Source: Paenibacillus abyssi (lineage in GTDB: Bacteria > Bacillota > Bacilli > Paenibacillales > Paenibacillaceae). From it: 64,000 nucleotides of DNA. Below, piece by piece: positions 17,751-26,659 of the stretch. The first letter of the stretch is position 1; the number at the start of each line of letters is the position of its first letter. The translations under genes and the position numbers were made by a program. The stretch covers positions 62,001 through 126,000 of the forward strand of contig NZ_BMGR01000012.1 of assembly GCF_014640295.1 (NCBI RefSeq), read 5' to 3'. The notes beneath the pieces were generated by a model. That model worked only from the letters and a program-made list of their open reading frames with translations, made no database searches and was not told the DNA's origin.

Positions 17751-17923
17751 TGTACATCGAATATATCATGGACCAGCTTACTTTGCCCATGGACTTGCAG
17801 GAAGATATCCCCGAAAACCATCTCGTCCGCGTCATCAATGATGCCGTCAATCGCCTACCTATGAAGATCTTCACTCCAGCTTATCCCCGCGGCCGTCGAG
17901 ATAGCTGCCACCCCAACTTGTGA
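17750..17923 (+). pseudogene. Truncated IS1182-type transposase, N-terminal remnant
   Basis: The first 36 codons (MYIEYIMDQLTLPMDLQEDI, PENHLVRVINDAVNRL) match the start of IS1182-type transposases from memory. After that the frame is degraded (PMKIFTPAYPRGRRDSCHPNL where AYPGGGRDSYHPKM would be expected) and stops at 57 residues instead of about 450. A good binding site, AAAGGAG, is retained. The rest of the element is missing, so it is an inactive remnant. Confidence 0.75.
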
Positions 17924-18017
17924 TGCCATTTTTACCGTTTTAAAGGTACCTATCAAGCTTCAATATCTCATTGAAGATCCCTTTTGGGACAGCCTCGCTG
18001 CTGTCTATAGCCATACG

Positions 18018-18224
18018 TTATCCATTAACTTCGATCAAATATCCGTTGCCAGGCTCTGTCCGCTTCTTCTCGATGATCGCGATCGAACGGATATCCGGTG
18101 TTTTGACGAAATGCTTCGCTGCATTGCCTTCAACGGTTGCAAAAGCCTTCTCGTCACTATCGGCCAATACAATCAAGTAAGCTATTTTTTCTTCATACTC
18201 AATCTCAATTTTATATAGAAACAT
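18018..18224 (-). CDS. DUF3906 family protein
   Basis: A 68-residue protein beginning MFLYKIEIEYEEKIAYLIVLADSDEKAF, which matches DUF3906 in length and pattern (beta strands followed by an EKxxFATVEG helix). The function is unknown. The ATG at 18224 lies 7 bases after GAGGAG; the ATG 6 bases upstream overlaps that site. It follows pfkA on the same strand after a hairpin. Confidence 0.8.
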   Translation of the reverse strand: MFLYKIEIEYEEKIAYLIVLADSDEKAFATVEGNAAKHFVKTPDIRSIAIIEKKRTEPGNGYLIEVNG

Positions 18225-18270
18225 CGACATACTCCTCTTTGTTATAATGAGAGCACCCATACAAATAGAA

Positions 18271-18321
18271 AGCCTTATGAAGCAGCCGACCAATATCGCC
18301 GATCGGCTCATTCATAAGGCT
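18271..18321 (-). terminator. Terminator hairpin downstream of pfkA
   Basis: AGCCTTATGAA pairs with TTCATAAGGCT and an inner AGCCGA/TCGGCT pair extends it; on the minus strand it is followed by TTCTATTTGT. Confidence 0.7.
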
Positions 18322-18329
18322 TCATATCA

Positions 18330-19298
18330 TTATTGGGATAATCTCGAAGCGAGCTCGTATAATTCCATATTAAAAGGCTTCTTCGTATTGACTACCTTAT
18401 CAATATCGGTCACGACAAACTCGCCTTTGATAATTCCGCAGCCTTTGCCCGAATCGCCTTCAATCAGCTTGCGTACGGCAAAGTCGCCAAGCTGGCTCGC
18501 TAATATGCGGTCTTTATGCGTTGGCGTTCCCCCGCGTTGGATATGTCCCAGAACGGTTACCCGCGGCTCAATGCCATTGCGCGCTGTAATCTCACGGCCA
18601 ACCTCTTCGCCTGTTCCCGCTCCTTCAGCTACGACAATGATACTGTGTCGTTTGCCATGCTGGAAATTTTCCCTCATCCGGCTGGCTACTTGCGCCAAAT
18701 CAAACGGCACTTCCGGAACAAGAATCGTTTCCGCACCGCTCGCCAACCCGGCGTACAGGGCGATATCTCCGCAATGACGGCCCATAACCTCAACAACCGA
18801 AGAGCGCTCATGCGATGTCATGGTATCACGCAGCTTATTAATCGCATCGACTACGATGGATACTGCGGTATCAAATCCGATTGTAAAATCGGTAAAAGGA
18901 ATATCGTTATCGATAGTTCCAGGCAGACCCATAGTCTTGATTCCAAGCTTGCTTAATTTATTTGCCCCTTGATAGGAGCCGTCTCCACCGATGACGACAA
19001 GACCGTCAATGCCGCGCGCGCGCAGAATATCCGCTCCCCGCTGCTGCCCTTCAGGAGTCAGGAACTCTTTGCAGCGTGCAGTTTGCAGGATGGTGCCTCC
19101 GCGTTGAATAATATCGCCTACACTGCGCAAGTCCATCGGTCTAAGATCGTCATTGATCAGCCCTTGGTACCCTCTTTGTACACCATACACTTCTAGTCCA
19201 TGATAAAGTGCGCTTCTTACGACGGCGCGAACCGCCGCGTTCATGCCTTGCGAGTCTCCGCCACTTGTTAATACGGCGATCGATTTTACTTTTGACAT
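18330..19298 (-). CDS. pfkA: ATP-dependent 6-phosphofructokinase
   Basis: The 322-residue protein has the usual length. Visible motifs are GGDSQGMNAAVRAVVR near the start, GGDGSYQGA of the ATP site, the active-site TIDNDIPFTD, and HIQRGGTP. It converts fructose 6-phosphate to the 1,6-bisphosphate in glycolysis. TAGGAGG precedes the ATG. Its usual partner pyk is not adjacent; instead it lies 36 bases downstream of the terpene synthase gene on the same strand. Confidence 0.96.
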   Translation of the reverse strand: MSKVKSIAVLTSGGDSQGMNAAVRAVVRSALYHGLEVYGVQRGYQGLINDDLRPMDLRSVGDIIQRGGTILQTARCKEFLTPEGQQRGADILRARGIDGLVVIGGDGSYQGANKLSKLGIKTMGLPGTIDNDIPFTDFTIGFDTAVSIVVDAINKLRDTMTSHERSSVVEVMGRHCGDIALYAGLASGAETILVPEVPFDLAQVASRMRENFQHGKRHSIIVVAEGAGTGEEVGREITARNGIEPRVTVLGHIQRGGTPTHKDRILASQLGDFAVRKLIEGDSGKGCGIIKGEFVVTDIDKVVNTKKPFNMELYELASRLSQ

Positions 19299-19334
19299 GC
19301 TGTTAATCCTCCTAAATGTTCATGCAGTAATAAT

Positions 19335-20417
19335 CTATGATTGTTTGGCGCGAATCCACATACTGTTCAACCAGAAAAACACCCTCGTCATCGGACTGCG
19401 CTTCATCAGCCTCTTGGAGATGCGCTTAACATCCTCCTGCGAGCTTACCTTAGGGTCCGATAAGTACAGAGCGAGCAGACCTTCTATAATCATACGGTGA
19501 AATTGGGAAGCAGGCAACCGCTGTACATCTTCGCGCGCATTGGATACAATGCCGCTTATGCGTTCCTCCAGCATTCCTTGATTATCATAGTAATTACAGA
19601 AGTTCAAGTCCCCTCCCTCACGGTCCTCCTCTTGATCAATCAAATAATCAAGCATGATATGAAGGCCGCATACATGCGGGAAATAGGCATTGCGAATCGA
19701 ATCGGCATGCTGGTCTTTAAGCTCAGGATGGGTTGCCGCCAAAAATAACATAAACATACCCAGTGTGGACCCTGTTGCCGCCGCAAACTCATTCCACTGG
19801 AGATGGGGATAGCGGCTCCGATTCTGCTCCCACCAATGGAGCAGATGCGGCTCGCGAAGATCCTTGCGAATATGCTTATGTACTTGTAAGTCACAATACA
19901 AACCGACTAATTCGGTTACCTGCTGTTTCACTTTATCGTATGCAGGCAGCATCGATACGCAGGATTGGCAGGTTCGCACGAGCGCGTGCAAATAACCGCC
20001 GTCCTCCCTTTCGCTGCGCAGCGCATAATAATCGCTGAGCTCGCTGCCCGGATCCACCGCATCGAGCATCGATTGATGAAGCAGCCGGAAATCATCCGGA
20101 TCAAGTGATGTGCTGCGGTCACACAGGTTGTCCAAATAATCGCTGATCGTCTGCAAAGCGACAATAAGCGGAATGAGCACATGGCGCTGCTCCAAATTAG
20201 CCGCACCATAGACCGCTCCTCCTTCGCAGTGAAACCGCTTCGCATCCATGCTGGCTAACGCTTGTGTCCGCAGTTCTTCATCGGGAATCGCTTCTGCTTT
20301 TTGCCGCCAGCGCTTCAGCTCGGCATCCACCTCGGGCAGGACGTACTTATACACACGATACATTAGCCTTATAGGATTCCTAGGAGCACGGCGCTCTAAT
20401 AGGATGAGTTCATTCAT
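19335..20417 (-). CDS. ytpB: Tetraprenyl-beta-curcumene synthase (YtpB-like, DUF2600)
   Basis: The 360-residue protein matches the YtpB family, a large class IB terpene synthase that cyclises tetraprenyl diphosphate to a C35 sesquarterpene precursor in Bacillus. Aspartate-rich pieces SDYLDNLCDRS (near residue 95) and LDYLIDQEEDREGGDLNFCNYY (near residue 265) are the likely metal-binding sites. AGGGAGGGCGCCACT precedes the ATG at 20417. It follows a small hypothetical gene and precedes pfkA, all on the minus strand. No prenyltransferase gene is in the window. Confidence 0.88.
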   Translation of the reverse strand: MNELILLERRAPRNPIRLMYRVYKYVLPEVDAELKRWRQKAEAIPDEELRTQALASMDAKRFHCEGGAVYGAANLEQRHVLIPLIVALQTISDYLDNLCDRSTSLDPDDFRLLHQSMLDAVDPGSELSDYYALRSEREDGGYLHALVRTCQSCVSMLPAYDKVKQQVTELVGLYCDLQVHKHIRKDLREPHLLHWWEQNRSRYPHLQWNEFAAATGSTLGMFMLFLAATHPELKDQHADSIRNAYFPHVCGLHIMLDYLIDQEEDREGGDLNFCNYYDNQGMLEERISGIVSNAREDVQRLPASQFHRMIIEGLLALYLSDPKVSSQEDVKRISKRLMKRSPMTRVFFWLNSMWIRAKQS

Positions 20418-20442
20418 AGTGGCGCCCTCCCTAAACGAGTTG

Positions 20443-20763
20443 TCATCCGGAATGGCGTCGCGTTTCAATCTCTTGATTGATGCGGTACCAAATATGCAAA
20501 TCGTTGATTCTGCTGGCCAGTTCGGCAATCTCGGAGTTCAATTGACAAGACCGCTCAAAATCGTCCTCTTCAAACAGCAGGGCCTGTTTCTTATTGATTA
20601 CCCGCTCCAGCTTCATGATCCGATCCGGAATCCGGCCGCGGATCGCCTCCCAATATTCGAGAATAGCCGCCCGCTCTTCCAAACGGTACGCTTCCCACTC
20701 CAATTCGAGTACGGGCAATTCAATTTCCAGCCGTTCATTCCATTTAAATGCATCATTCGCCAT
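20443..20763 (-). CDS. Hypothetical helical protein, 106 aa
   Basis: A Glu/Arg-rich, almost entirely helical protein (ELEWEAYRLEERAAILEYWEAIRGRIPDRI) with coiled-coil character and no membrane segment; no family recognised. GGAGGTTTACC precedes the ATG. It ends 25 bases before the ytpB start, so the two are probably cotranscribed. Confidence 0.7.
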   Translation of the reverse strand: MANDAFKWNERLEIELPVLELEWEAYRLEERAAILEYWEAIRGRIPDRIMKLERVINKKQALLFEEDDFERSCQLNSEIAELASRINDLHIWYRINQEIETRRHSG

Positions 20764-20960
20764 GGTAAACCTCCAACAAATAATGTACCACTTCAATCGC
20801 TACAAATCCAGAAAAAAAGACAAACACCGTAAAATTTGCTAGGAACTTGTGCCCGCATCCATACTGCTCGTGGTATACTGATTTACATGTGTTCATAAAT
20901 TCATAATGTCCAATAAAAGATAAATTTTCTAGACTGTTCAATGTCAAAGGAGCCGCAGCC

Positions 20961-22280
20961 ATGACGCAAAAGGAACATGCCGTTTCAATGAGAACACTCT
21001 GGTCTTTTTTTCTGCCGCTTGGCATTTCCGCAAGCCTGGTCACAATCTCGCATGTTATTATCAACAGTACCCTGACTCGCGCGGCGGAGCCGGAACGCGT
21101 CATTGCCAGCTATGCAATCGCGATGAGCCTGCTCATGATCACCGAACGCCCGGCCGTGCTGCTGCGGCAAACCTGCTCTGCATTAGTCAGGGACCGACGG
21201 TCTTTTCAATCAATGCTTACCGTAGCGCAGCTTGTGTTCGCCAGCATTCTTGCGCTTGGTTTTATCATTTGTTACACACCGCTTGGCACGTTCATTTTCA
21301 AAAACATATTCGGCGTTCAGGAAGACAACGTCACAGGGGTTATCAATGTCTATCAGGTGCTCATGTTCGTCAGTTTATTTTCCGGGATTCGCTGTCTCTA
21401 TCAAGGCGTTATCATTTATAATTTGCGGACGAAATGGCTCACGATCGGAATGGCCATACGTTTGGCAGGCATGTACCTGCTCTCCTTGTACTTCATTCAT
21501 ACCGGAGTCACCACCGGGGTTGTAGGCGCACAGATTTTTTTGTTCGGTATGATCATCGAAGCGGCAGTCAGCTTTGCCGAAGGACGTCTCCTTGTAAAGA
21601 AAATGCCGATTAAGCTTGATGAACATCCTGTCGAGAATAAACGCCAGGTGTTTTCTTTTTATCGGCCATTGCTGTTGTCCACGTTAATTACCGTTTGGAT
21701 CGGCCCGGCAATCAACATCATGCTGGGCAAGACATGGGACGCAGAACTCGCTATCGCTTCTTTTGCAATTGCCGCGAGCTTGGTCTCCTTATTGACAAGC
21801 TTCTTTAGTTATTTTCATCAGATTGTTTTGAACTTTTACAAGGTTGATCCGGCAGCGGTGCGCAAATTCACCCTGATGCTCGGGTTTATTCCTGCGCTGC
21901 TGATCGGTTTAATCGCCTACACCCCGATCGGCATCTTCCTGCTCGAAGATATTATGGGCGTACAGGGACGCTTGCAGGCCGAAAGCCTGCGCGCACTTCA
22001 AGCCTTTGTACTATTGACACTCGTCATGCCTTGGCTGGATACATTAAACGGCTTGGTTATGGTACGCGGCCAGACGAAGCTGATATTCGGCTCACAGGCC
22101 GCCAACCTGGGTTTTACATTTGTCACGCTTGTCCTGTTCGTCTGGCTCGCCCCGGAATGGAACGGCACGATCGGCGCATGGGCGCAATCCATCGGCATGG
22201 CCGCCGAGCTAGGATTTATCGCTTTAGCGCTTCGATTTATTAAACCAATGGACACTGTACTGGCCGGCAGCGCTAGATAA
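20961..22280 (+). CDS. MATE/MOP-like multispanning membrane protein
   Basis: The 439-residue protein has about 12 membrane helices arranged as two similar halves, each starting with a SFFxPL motif (WSFFLPLGISAS at 12 and FSFYRPLLLSTL near 230). This pattern fits the MOP flippase superfamily (MATE, Wzx, MurJ-like). Whether it moves drugs, lipids or glycans is not known. AAAGGAGCCGCAGCC precedes the ATG. It is 19 bases upstream of the next MFS gene, likely an operon. Confidence 0.75.
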   Translation: MTQKEHAVSMRTLWSFFLPLGISASLVTISHVIINSTLTRAAEPERVIASYAIAMSLLMITERPAVLLRQTCSALVRDRRSFQSMLTVAQLVFASILALGFIICYTPLGTFIFKNIFGVQEDNVTGVINVYQVLMFVSLFSGIRCLYQGVIIYNLRTKWLTIGMAIRLAGMYLLSLYFIHTGVTTGVVGAQIFLFGMIIEAAVSFAEGRLLVKKMPIKLDEHPVENKRQVFSFYRPLLLSTLITVWIGPAINIMLGKTWDAELAIASFAIAASLVSLLTSFFSYFHQIVLNFYKVDPAAVRKFTLMLGFIPALLIGLIAYTPIGIFLLEDIMGVQGRLQAESLRALQAFVLLTLVMPWLDTLNGLVMVRGQTKLIFGSQAANLGFTFVTLVLFVWLAPEWNGTIGAWAQSIGMAAELGFIALALRFIKPMDTVLAGSAR

Positions 22281-22299
22281 TTAGGAGTTGATGTGTATT

Positions 22300-23481
22300 A
22301 TGACAACCGATGCAAATCGAACTACCGCAGCTCTATCCCCTACAGCAAAGCAAGAAGCGGCTAGGCTGCGGATCTACAGCTTTTCCATTTATACCATCAT
22401 GGCCGTCATCGTTTCTTATATTCCGCTTTACTTCCATGACCGCGGATTCTCCGAACAGCAGATCGGAATTCTCTATTCAATAGGACCGGCGCTTTCCATC
22501 TTTGCTAATCTCATCATGGGTATGGCAAGCGATAAATACCGGACAATACGCAGAATCATGACACTGCTGTTATTCGGACAATTGCTGATGGTCGCATTGT
22601 TGTTTTCTGCGCAGGAATTTTTTATTGTCTGTCTCATCATGGGAGGCTTCTACTTCTTTCAGACACCGCTTAACCCATTGAATGACAGCCTGATTCTGCT
22701 TTCGGTCAAGCATACCGGAAGAAGCTACCCGTCCATTCGCATCTTCGGGTCGCTTGGCTTCGCCATGGCAGCGCTGTTCATCGGTTTATTTCTGGGATCA
22801 AGCGGGTCCGGCACGACGATGATCGTTTTGATGCTGGCGGTTTCTGTGTCATTGGCTCTGACCTTCACCCTGAAGGATTACCAAGGCTCGCTGCGCAAAA
22901 TGGAATTCTCCGGGTTTTTCAAGCTGGTCCGCAAGCCGGATGTGGTCACTTTCTTCTTTCTGATTATGATCATATCCACCGCGCACCGCATGAATGAAGG
23001 CTTTCTGGCCATTATCATGCGGCAGATGGGAGCCAGCGAATCGTTAATCGGCATCGCCTGGATGGCTTCATCAATAAGTGAGATTCCGATCCTCTATCTG
23101 CTGGGCAAATATGGCCATAAATTTAAAGAGCTTCCACTTCTGGCGATTGCAGGCCTCTTCTATGCCGTAAGGTTCTGGTTCCTCTCGGAGATGACCTCGC
23201 CAGGCTGGGCCATCTTGATTCAAGCGATGCACAGCATTACGTTCGGCATCTTTTTCTCAACGGCGCTGCGGTATATGACGACGCTTATACCCGACGAATT
23301 CCGCGCTTCGGGCCAAGCGCTGTATGCGGTTGTCTGGATGGGCTTCTCCGGCTTGTTAAGCGGACTGCTGGGCGGTTATGTACTCGAACAAATCGGCCAA
23401 ACCACCTTTTTCTATGTTGCAATGGGACTTTCCTTATTAGCCTCGGCCGGATTCATGCTCAAGCATCTGCGATCCCGATAA
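22300..23481 (+). CDS. MFS transporter, sugar/nucleoside-permease-like
   Basis: A 393-residue protein with about 12 membrane segments and motif A as MGMASDKYRTIRR. The first segment layout (YSFSIYTIMAVIVSYIPLYFHDRGFSEQQIGILYS) resembles the MFS_1_like group related to nucleoside or 3-phenylpropionate permeases. The substrate is unknown. ATG at 22300 is chosen, 12 bases after AGGAG; ATG at 22291 is only 3 bases after it. The gene probably shares a transcript with the MATE-like gene. Confidence 0.8.
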   Translation: MTTDANRTTAALSPTAKQEAARLRIYSFSIYTIMAVIVSYIPLYFHDRGFSEQQIGILYSIGPALSIFANLIMGMASDKYRTIRRIMTLLLFGQLLMVALLFSAQEFFIVCLIMGGFYFFQTPLNPLNDSLILLSVKHTGRSYPSIRIFGSLGFAMAALFIGLFLGSSGSGTTMIVLMLAVSVSLALTFTLKDYQGSLRKMEFSGFFKLVRKPDVVTFFFLIMIISTAHRMNEGFLAIIMRQMGASESLIGIAWMASSISEIPILYLLGKYGHKFKELPLLAIAGLFYAVRFWFLSEMTSPGWAILIQAMHSITFGIFFSTALRYMTTLIPDEFRASGQALYAVVWMGFSGLLSGLLGGYVLEQIGQTTFFYVAMGLSLLASAGFMLKHLRSR

Positions 23482-23540
23482 CAACGCGGCAAAGTCTTGC
23501 ATTTCTGATTTCGTCCACTATAATGAGGTGGAAAGGAACG

Positions 23541-24212
23541 GTGGAACAAGAAATGAATTATCCGATCATTTATGAACAAACCAAACAGGTGATGCACGAG
23601 CGCCGCAGTGTGCGCAAGTACAAGGACCAGCCGGTAACAGCCGAGCTGATTCGCGAGCTGATCGATTGCGCGCGTTATGCTCCAAGCGACACCAACTCCC
23701 AAACATGGGAATTCATTGCGGTACTGAACCGCGATAAAATAAAGGCCATCGAAGAGATGACATGGGAGCAGTTGCACCTGCGTGCGGCGCAAGCGGAAAA
23801 GAACGGTTTGGCGAGAGAGGCAAGGCTGCTGGTCAAATCTTTCGGGCCTTATGCTACCGCATTTTCGGATGCGCCTGCTCTCATCATTTGTCTTGCAACC
23901 CCCTACCAATCGAAGTTCCGCGACCGCATCTTTGACCCGATCAACCTGGTCGGCGAAGAGGTATGGCGGGAAGAAGGAATTAAAAGCAGCTGTCTCGCTT
24001 CACAGAATCTCATGCTTGCCGCGCATTCGATTGGACTGGCTACCTGTCCGATGACCGGTCCGGTGCTTTTGGCGGAAGATCAGCTGAAGCAGTATCTAGG
24101 CATTGACGAGACACGCCAGGTCAATATGGTCATCTCGCTAGGCTATCCTGCTGAAATTCCCGGCAAGCTGCCCCGCAAAGAAGTCGACGAAATCTTGAGC
24201 ATTGTGGAATAA
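23541..24212 (+). CDS. Nitroreductase-family FMN oxidoreductase
   Basis: About 224 residues with the FMN-binding start HERRSVRKYKDQPV, the ARYAPSDTNSQTWEF motif and the C-terminal SLGYPAE motif. Family members reduce nitro compounds, quinones or flavins with NAD(P)H; the substrate is open. Start sites are ambiguous: GTG at 23541 follows GAGGTGG by 9 bases, while ATG at 23553 follows GGTGGAA by 7. It lies 60 bases after the MFS gene. Confidence 0.85.
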   Translation: MEQEMNYPIIYEQTKQVMHERRSVRKYKDQPVTAELIRELIDCARYAPSDTNSQTWEFIAVLNRDKIKAIEEMTWEQLHLRAAQAEKNGLAREARLLVKSFGPYATAFSDAPALIICLATPYQSKFRDRIFDPINLVGEEVWREEGIKSSCLASQNLMLAAHSIGLATCPMTGPVLLAEDQLKQYLGIDETRQVNMVISLGYPAEIPGKLPRKEVDEILSIVE

Positions 24213-24224
24213 TCAAACTGCAGC

Positions 24225-24280
24225 AAAAAACGGTATCGCGGATCAGCCGATAGAGGGCTGATCCGCGGTGCCGTTTTTTT
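24225..24280 (+). terminator. Strong intrinsic terminator
   Basis: AACGG-TATCGCGGATCAGCC pairs with its near complement (GGCTGATCCGCGGTGCCG) and is followed by seven T residues. Confidence 0.92.
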
Positions 24281-24641
24281 GGGGATATGGCGCCTTGTTG
24301 CAGCAATAAGCGCAGCCCGTTTCGGCTGCATATGTTCTTGTGCTTTGGACATTCTATGGGTCACCAAACTTTCTTGAATTACCAACGATTTTGTTTGTTT
24401 TGTTCATAAAGCAACAAAACGAGTTCATTTGACCATTGTAAGCGATGTCACTTTCAATAATAATAAACATATGTTGGTTATTTAATCGATTTAGATTTAT
24501 TTAAAGGCATTAAACAATGAAATGACGTACCTCACCGGATCGTTGGTCACCTGTAATGTGCGTAAGAACATTCAACAGGCAGGCAGAAGAGAAGGAGCAA
24601 AGAAGTTACATAGAGTAAAGTCAACCTGCTCCCGAGGAGGA
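24281..24641 (+). other. Intergenic region, 361 bases
   Basis: No gene is seen. The stretch is A+T rich from 24370 to 24520 and carries a perfect cre-like sequence. Weak -10-like hexamers occur near 24455 and 24505 but no promoter can be placed with confidence. Confidence 0.5.
24437..24450 (+). promoter_or_regulatory. Candidate cre (CcpA) site
   Basis: TGTAAGCGATGTCA matches every fixed position of the TGWAANCGNTNWCA consensus. It lies about 190 bases upstream of the MFS gene and would link it to catabolite control. Confidence 0.45.
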
Positions 24642-25826
24642 ATGCTGCTGGAACGCTTATGGTCGAAACAATTTGTTCTCATGACGATCGGAAACCTGTT
24701 CCTGTTTGTCGCTTTTTATATGCTGTATCCGACGTTGCCTCCGTTCATCAAACAGATGGGCGGAAACGAATCGCAAGTTGGTCTGGCGATGGGCGCATTT
24801 GCGTTGTCCGCCGTTTTTTTTCGGCCGCTCGTCGGCGGGCTGCTGGAGCGGCTCGGCAGGCGGCCGTTTATCGTCTGGGGGCTGCTTCTTTTTATCTTCG
24901 CCATGTATATGTATAACTGGGTCGGTGGAATTCTCGTTCTTATAGCTCTCCGAATCTTGCACGGGTTGAGCTGGGCGCTTTCCACCACCGCCATGATCAC
25001 GTCGATTACGGATACGATCCCGGCTGCCCGCCGCGGCGAAGGAATGGGGTGGTTTAGCACGTCCACGACCCTGGCTATGGCGATCGGCCCGATGCTCGGT
25101 ATCTGGGTGACACAGAACCATTCATACAGCGCTTTGTTTTTATTCGCCGTAGTCCTCTCTGCAGCAGCGCTGCTCCTGACGTTTGGTGCAAAAATTCCTT
25201 TTCGGCCGCAAACGGGCGCAAGAAGAATCGAATTATACGAAAAATCTGTCTTGCCACTTGCGGTGTCGGTCTTTTTTCTGTTCATCGCTTATGGCGGCAT
25301 TACCACCTTTGTTCCGCTGTTCGCAAGCTCGATCCAGGTCAATCCCGGCACATTCTTTCTGACCTTTGCCGCAACGCTTGCACTCAGCCGTCCCCTTTCA
25401 GGAAAACTTTCCGATCGCTACGGCGAGATGGTTGTCATTGTGCCTTCACTTGTCATTACGATTTGTGCATTGATTGTCCTGAGCCTCTCGACCGGATTGA
25501 TCGGCGTCCTGGTATCGGCTGTTCTATATGGTATCGGCTTCGGTTCCGCGCAACCGGCTTTTCAATCGGCGACGATACTTCTGGCCCGTCCGGACCGCAA
25601 AGGGGTCGCCAACGCCACGATTGCGACTGCTAATGACCTTGGTATAGGGCTGGGTGCGATCATGCTGGGCTGGATCCCCCAGTACTCAAGCTACCAGGTA
25701 TTGTTCGCGGTCAGCGCCGGGTCGGTTGTGGTTTCCTTGCTTCTTTTCACTTATTTTGTGAAACGTTTGTTGAAAAATAAAGGAGAGTCTCTGAATGTGG
25801 ACTCTCTTCCTATCGAATCGAGTTGA
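24642..25826 (+). CDS. MFS transporter
   Basis: A 394-residue protein with about 12 membrane segments. Motif A appears as VGGLLERLGRRPF after segment 2 and a second copy, SGKLSDRYGE, after segment 8. The group resembles staphyloferrin/drug exporters of the YfmO/YwoG kind, substrate unknown. GAGGAGG lies directly before ATG 24642, closer than usual; the open frame extends to 24522 but the extension is polar, Lys/Arg rich and unlike the family. Confidence 0.8.
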   Translation: MLLERLWSKQFVLMTIGNLFLFVAFYMLYPTLPPFIKQMGGNESQVGLAMGAFALSAVFFRPLVGGLLERLGRRPFIVWGLLLFIFAMYMYNWVGGILVLIALRILHGLSWALSTTAMITSITDTIPAARRGEGMGWFSTSTTLAMAIGPMLGIWVTQNHSYSALFLFAVVLSAAALLLTFGAKIPFRPQTGARRIELYEKSVLPLAVSVFFLFIAYGGITTFVPLFASSIQVNPGTFFLTFAATLALSRPLSGKLSDRYGEMVVIVPSLVITICALIVLSLSTGLIGVLVSAVLYGIGFGSAQPAFQSATILLARPDRKGVANATIATANDLGIGLGAIMLGWIPQYSSYQVLFAVSAGSVVVSLLLFTYFVKRLLKNKGESLNVDSLPIESS

Positions 25827-25907
25827 CTGGAAAAAAGTGATAAATATGAAACAAGGAGGAGCAGTCTGCTTAGGCAACTGCTCCTTATTTTCACGACGTG
25901 AAGATCA

Positions 25908-26456
25908 CTAGGATAGGTTCTTCTCTAACAGAATCCCTACCTGCTTATTCATGACTTGAGGGGGATAGGGCATGCCATTTGTAAACCACCATTCCACGAT
26001 CCCCACGTAAGCAGGCGCGAAAAATTGAAGAATAACATCTTCGTTTATACCACTCTTCTTTCCCTCCATCATATCCCAGCTATTCTTGATATCCTCCACG
26101 ACAAACTTAAGGAACCGACTACGAAAGAAGGGGGCTCCTTTGCTGGCTAGCATGGCTGAAAAGAAGACATAATTTCGTTCAAAGTACTCGAACCAGCTGA
26201 TATTGCCCTCTACAGCATTCATGTCAGACGCAGGTTCACAGATTTCTCGAAGTTCGTCGATATGTTCCTCAATGAGCTTATCCAGTAAATCAAATTTATC
26301 TAGGTAATGAAGATAGAAGGTTTTCCGGCTAAGATTTGCCCTGTCGGAAATATCTTGTACCGTAATGGTATCAAATTTTTTTTCAGACATCAGTTCAATA
26401 ACAGCTTTTTTTATCGCTTCTTGAGATTTGAGTATTCTTCTATCCACCTTAGACAT
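25908..26456 (-). CDS. TetR-family regulator
   Basis: The 182-residue protein has an N-terminal helix-turn-helix (KKAVIELMSEKKFDTITVQDISDRANLSRKTFYLHYLDKFDLL) and a C-terminal TetR_C_33-like ligand domain. It is divergent from the aldo/keto reductase gene and probably controls it. ATG at 26456 follows GGTGAT by about 7 bases; three further starts lie in frame upstream without a better site. Confidence 0.85.
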   Translation of the reverse strand: MSKVDRRILKSQEAIKKAVIELMSEKKFDTITVQDISDRANLSRKTFYLHYLDKFDLLDKLIEEHIDELREICEPASDMNAVEGNISWFEYFERNYVFFSAMLASKGAPFFRSRFLKFVVEDIKNSWDMMEGKKSGINEDVILQFFAPAYVGIVEWWFTNGMPYPPQVMNKQVGILLEKNLS

Positions 26457-26600
26457 TATGATCATCACCAAACATTCTTAAAAGTAATAACACAATATTA
26501 ATTGATTTGTGCACTAATACACGAATCATGGTCATTTAGGAATTGCAGCGTATCCTATTTCTTTTTATCATTATACACAGATGTCACCTAATACATCAAA

Positions 26601-26615
26601 GTGTATTTGTTACAC
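26601..26615. promoter_or_regulatory. Palindrome GTGTA-N5-TACAC, candidate operator
   Basis: GTGTATTTGTTACAC lies 45 bases before the aldo/keto reductase start in the divergent intergenic region. A repeated CAC(C)TAATACA word also occurs twice there. These could be TetR sites. Confidence 0.35.
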
Positions 26616-26659
26616 GAGCGCTGTAAATTTTGCCTATAGCAATAGAAAGGGTGAATGAT

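Noticed and set aside
17464-17874. Minus-strand frame of 136 codons across the relic region
   Set aside because: The long version runs antisense through the IS1182 remnant; only the last 65 codons are considered as a possible TnpB tail.
17958-17976. Hairpin CTTCAAT-ATCTC-ATTGAAG as terminator of the DUF3906 gene
   Set aside because: It has no T tract on the minus strand and lies in decayed mobile-element DNA.
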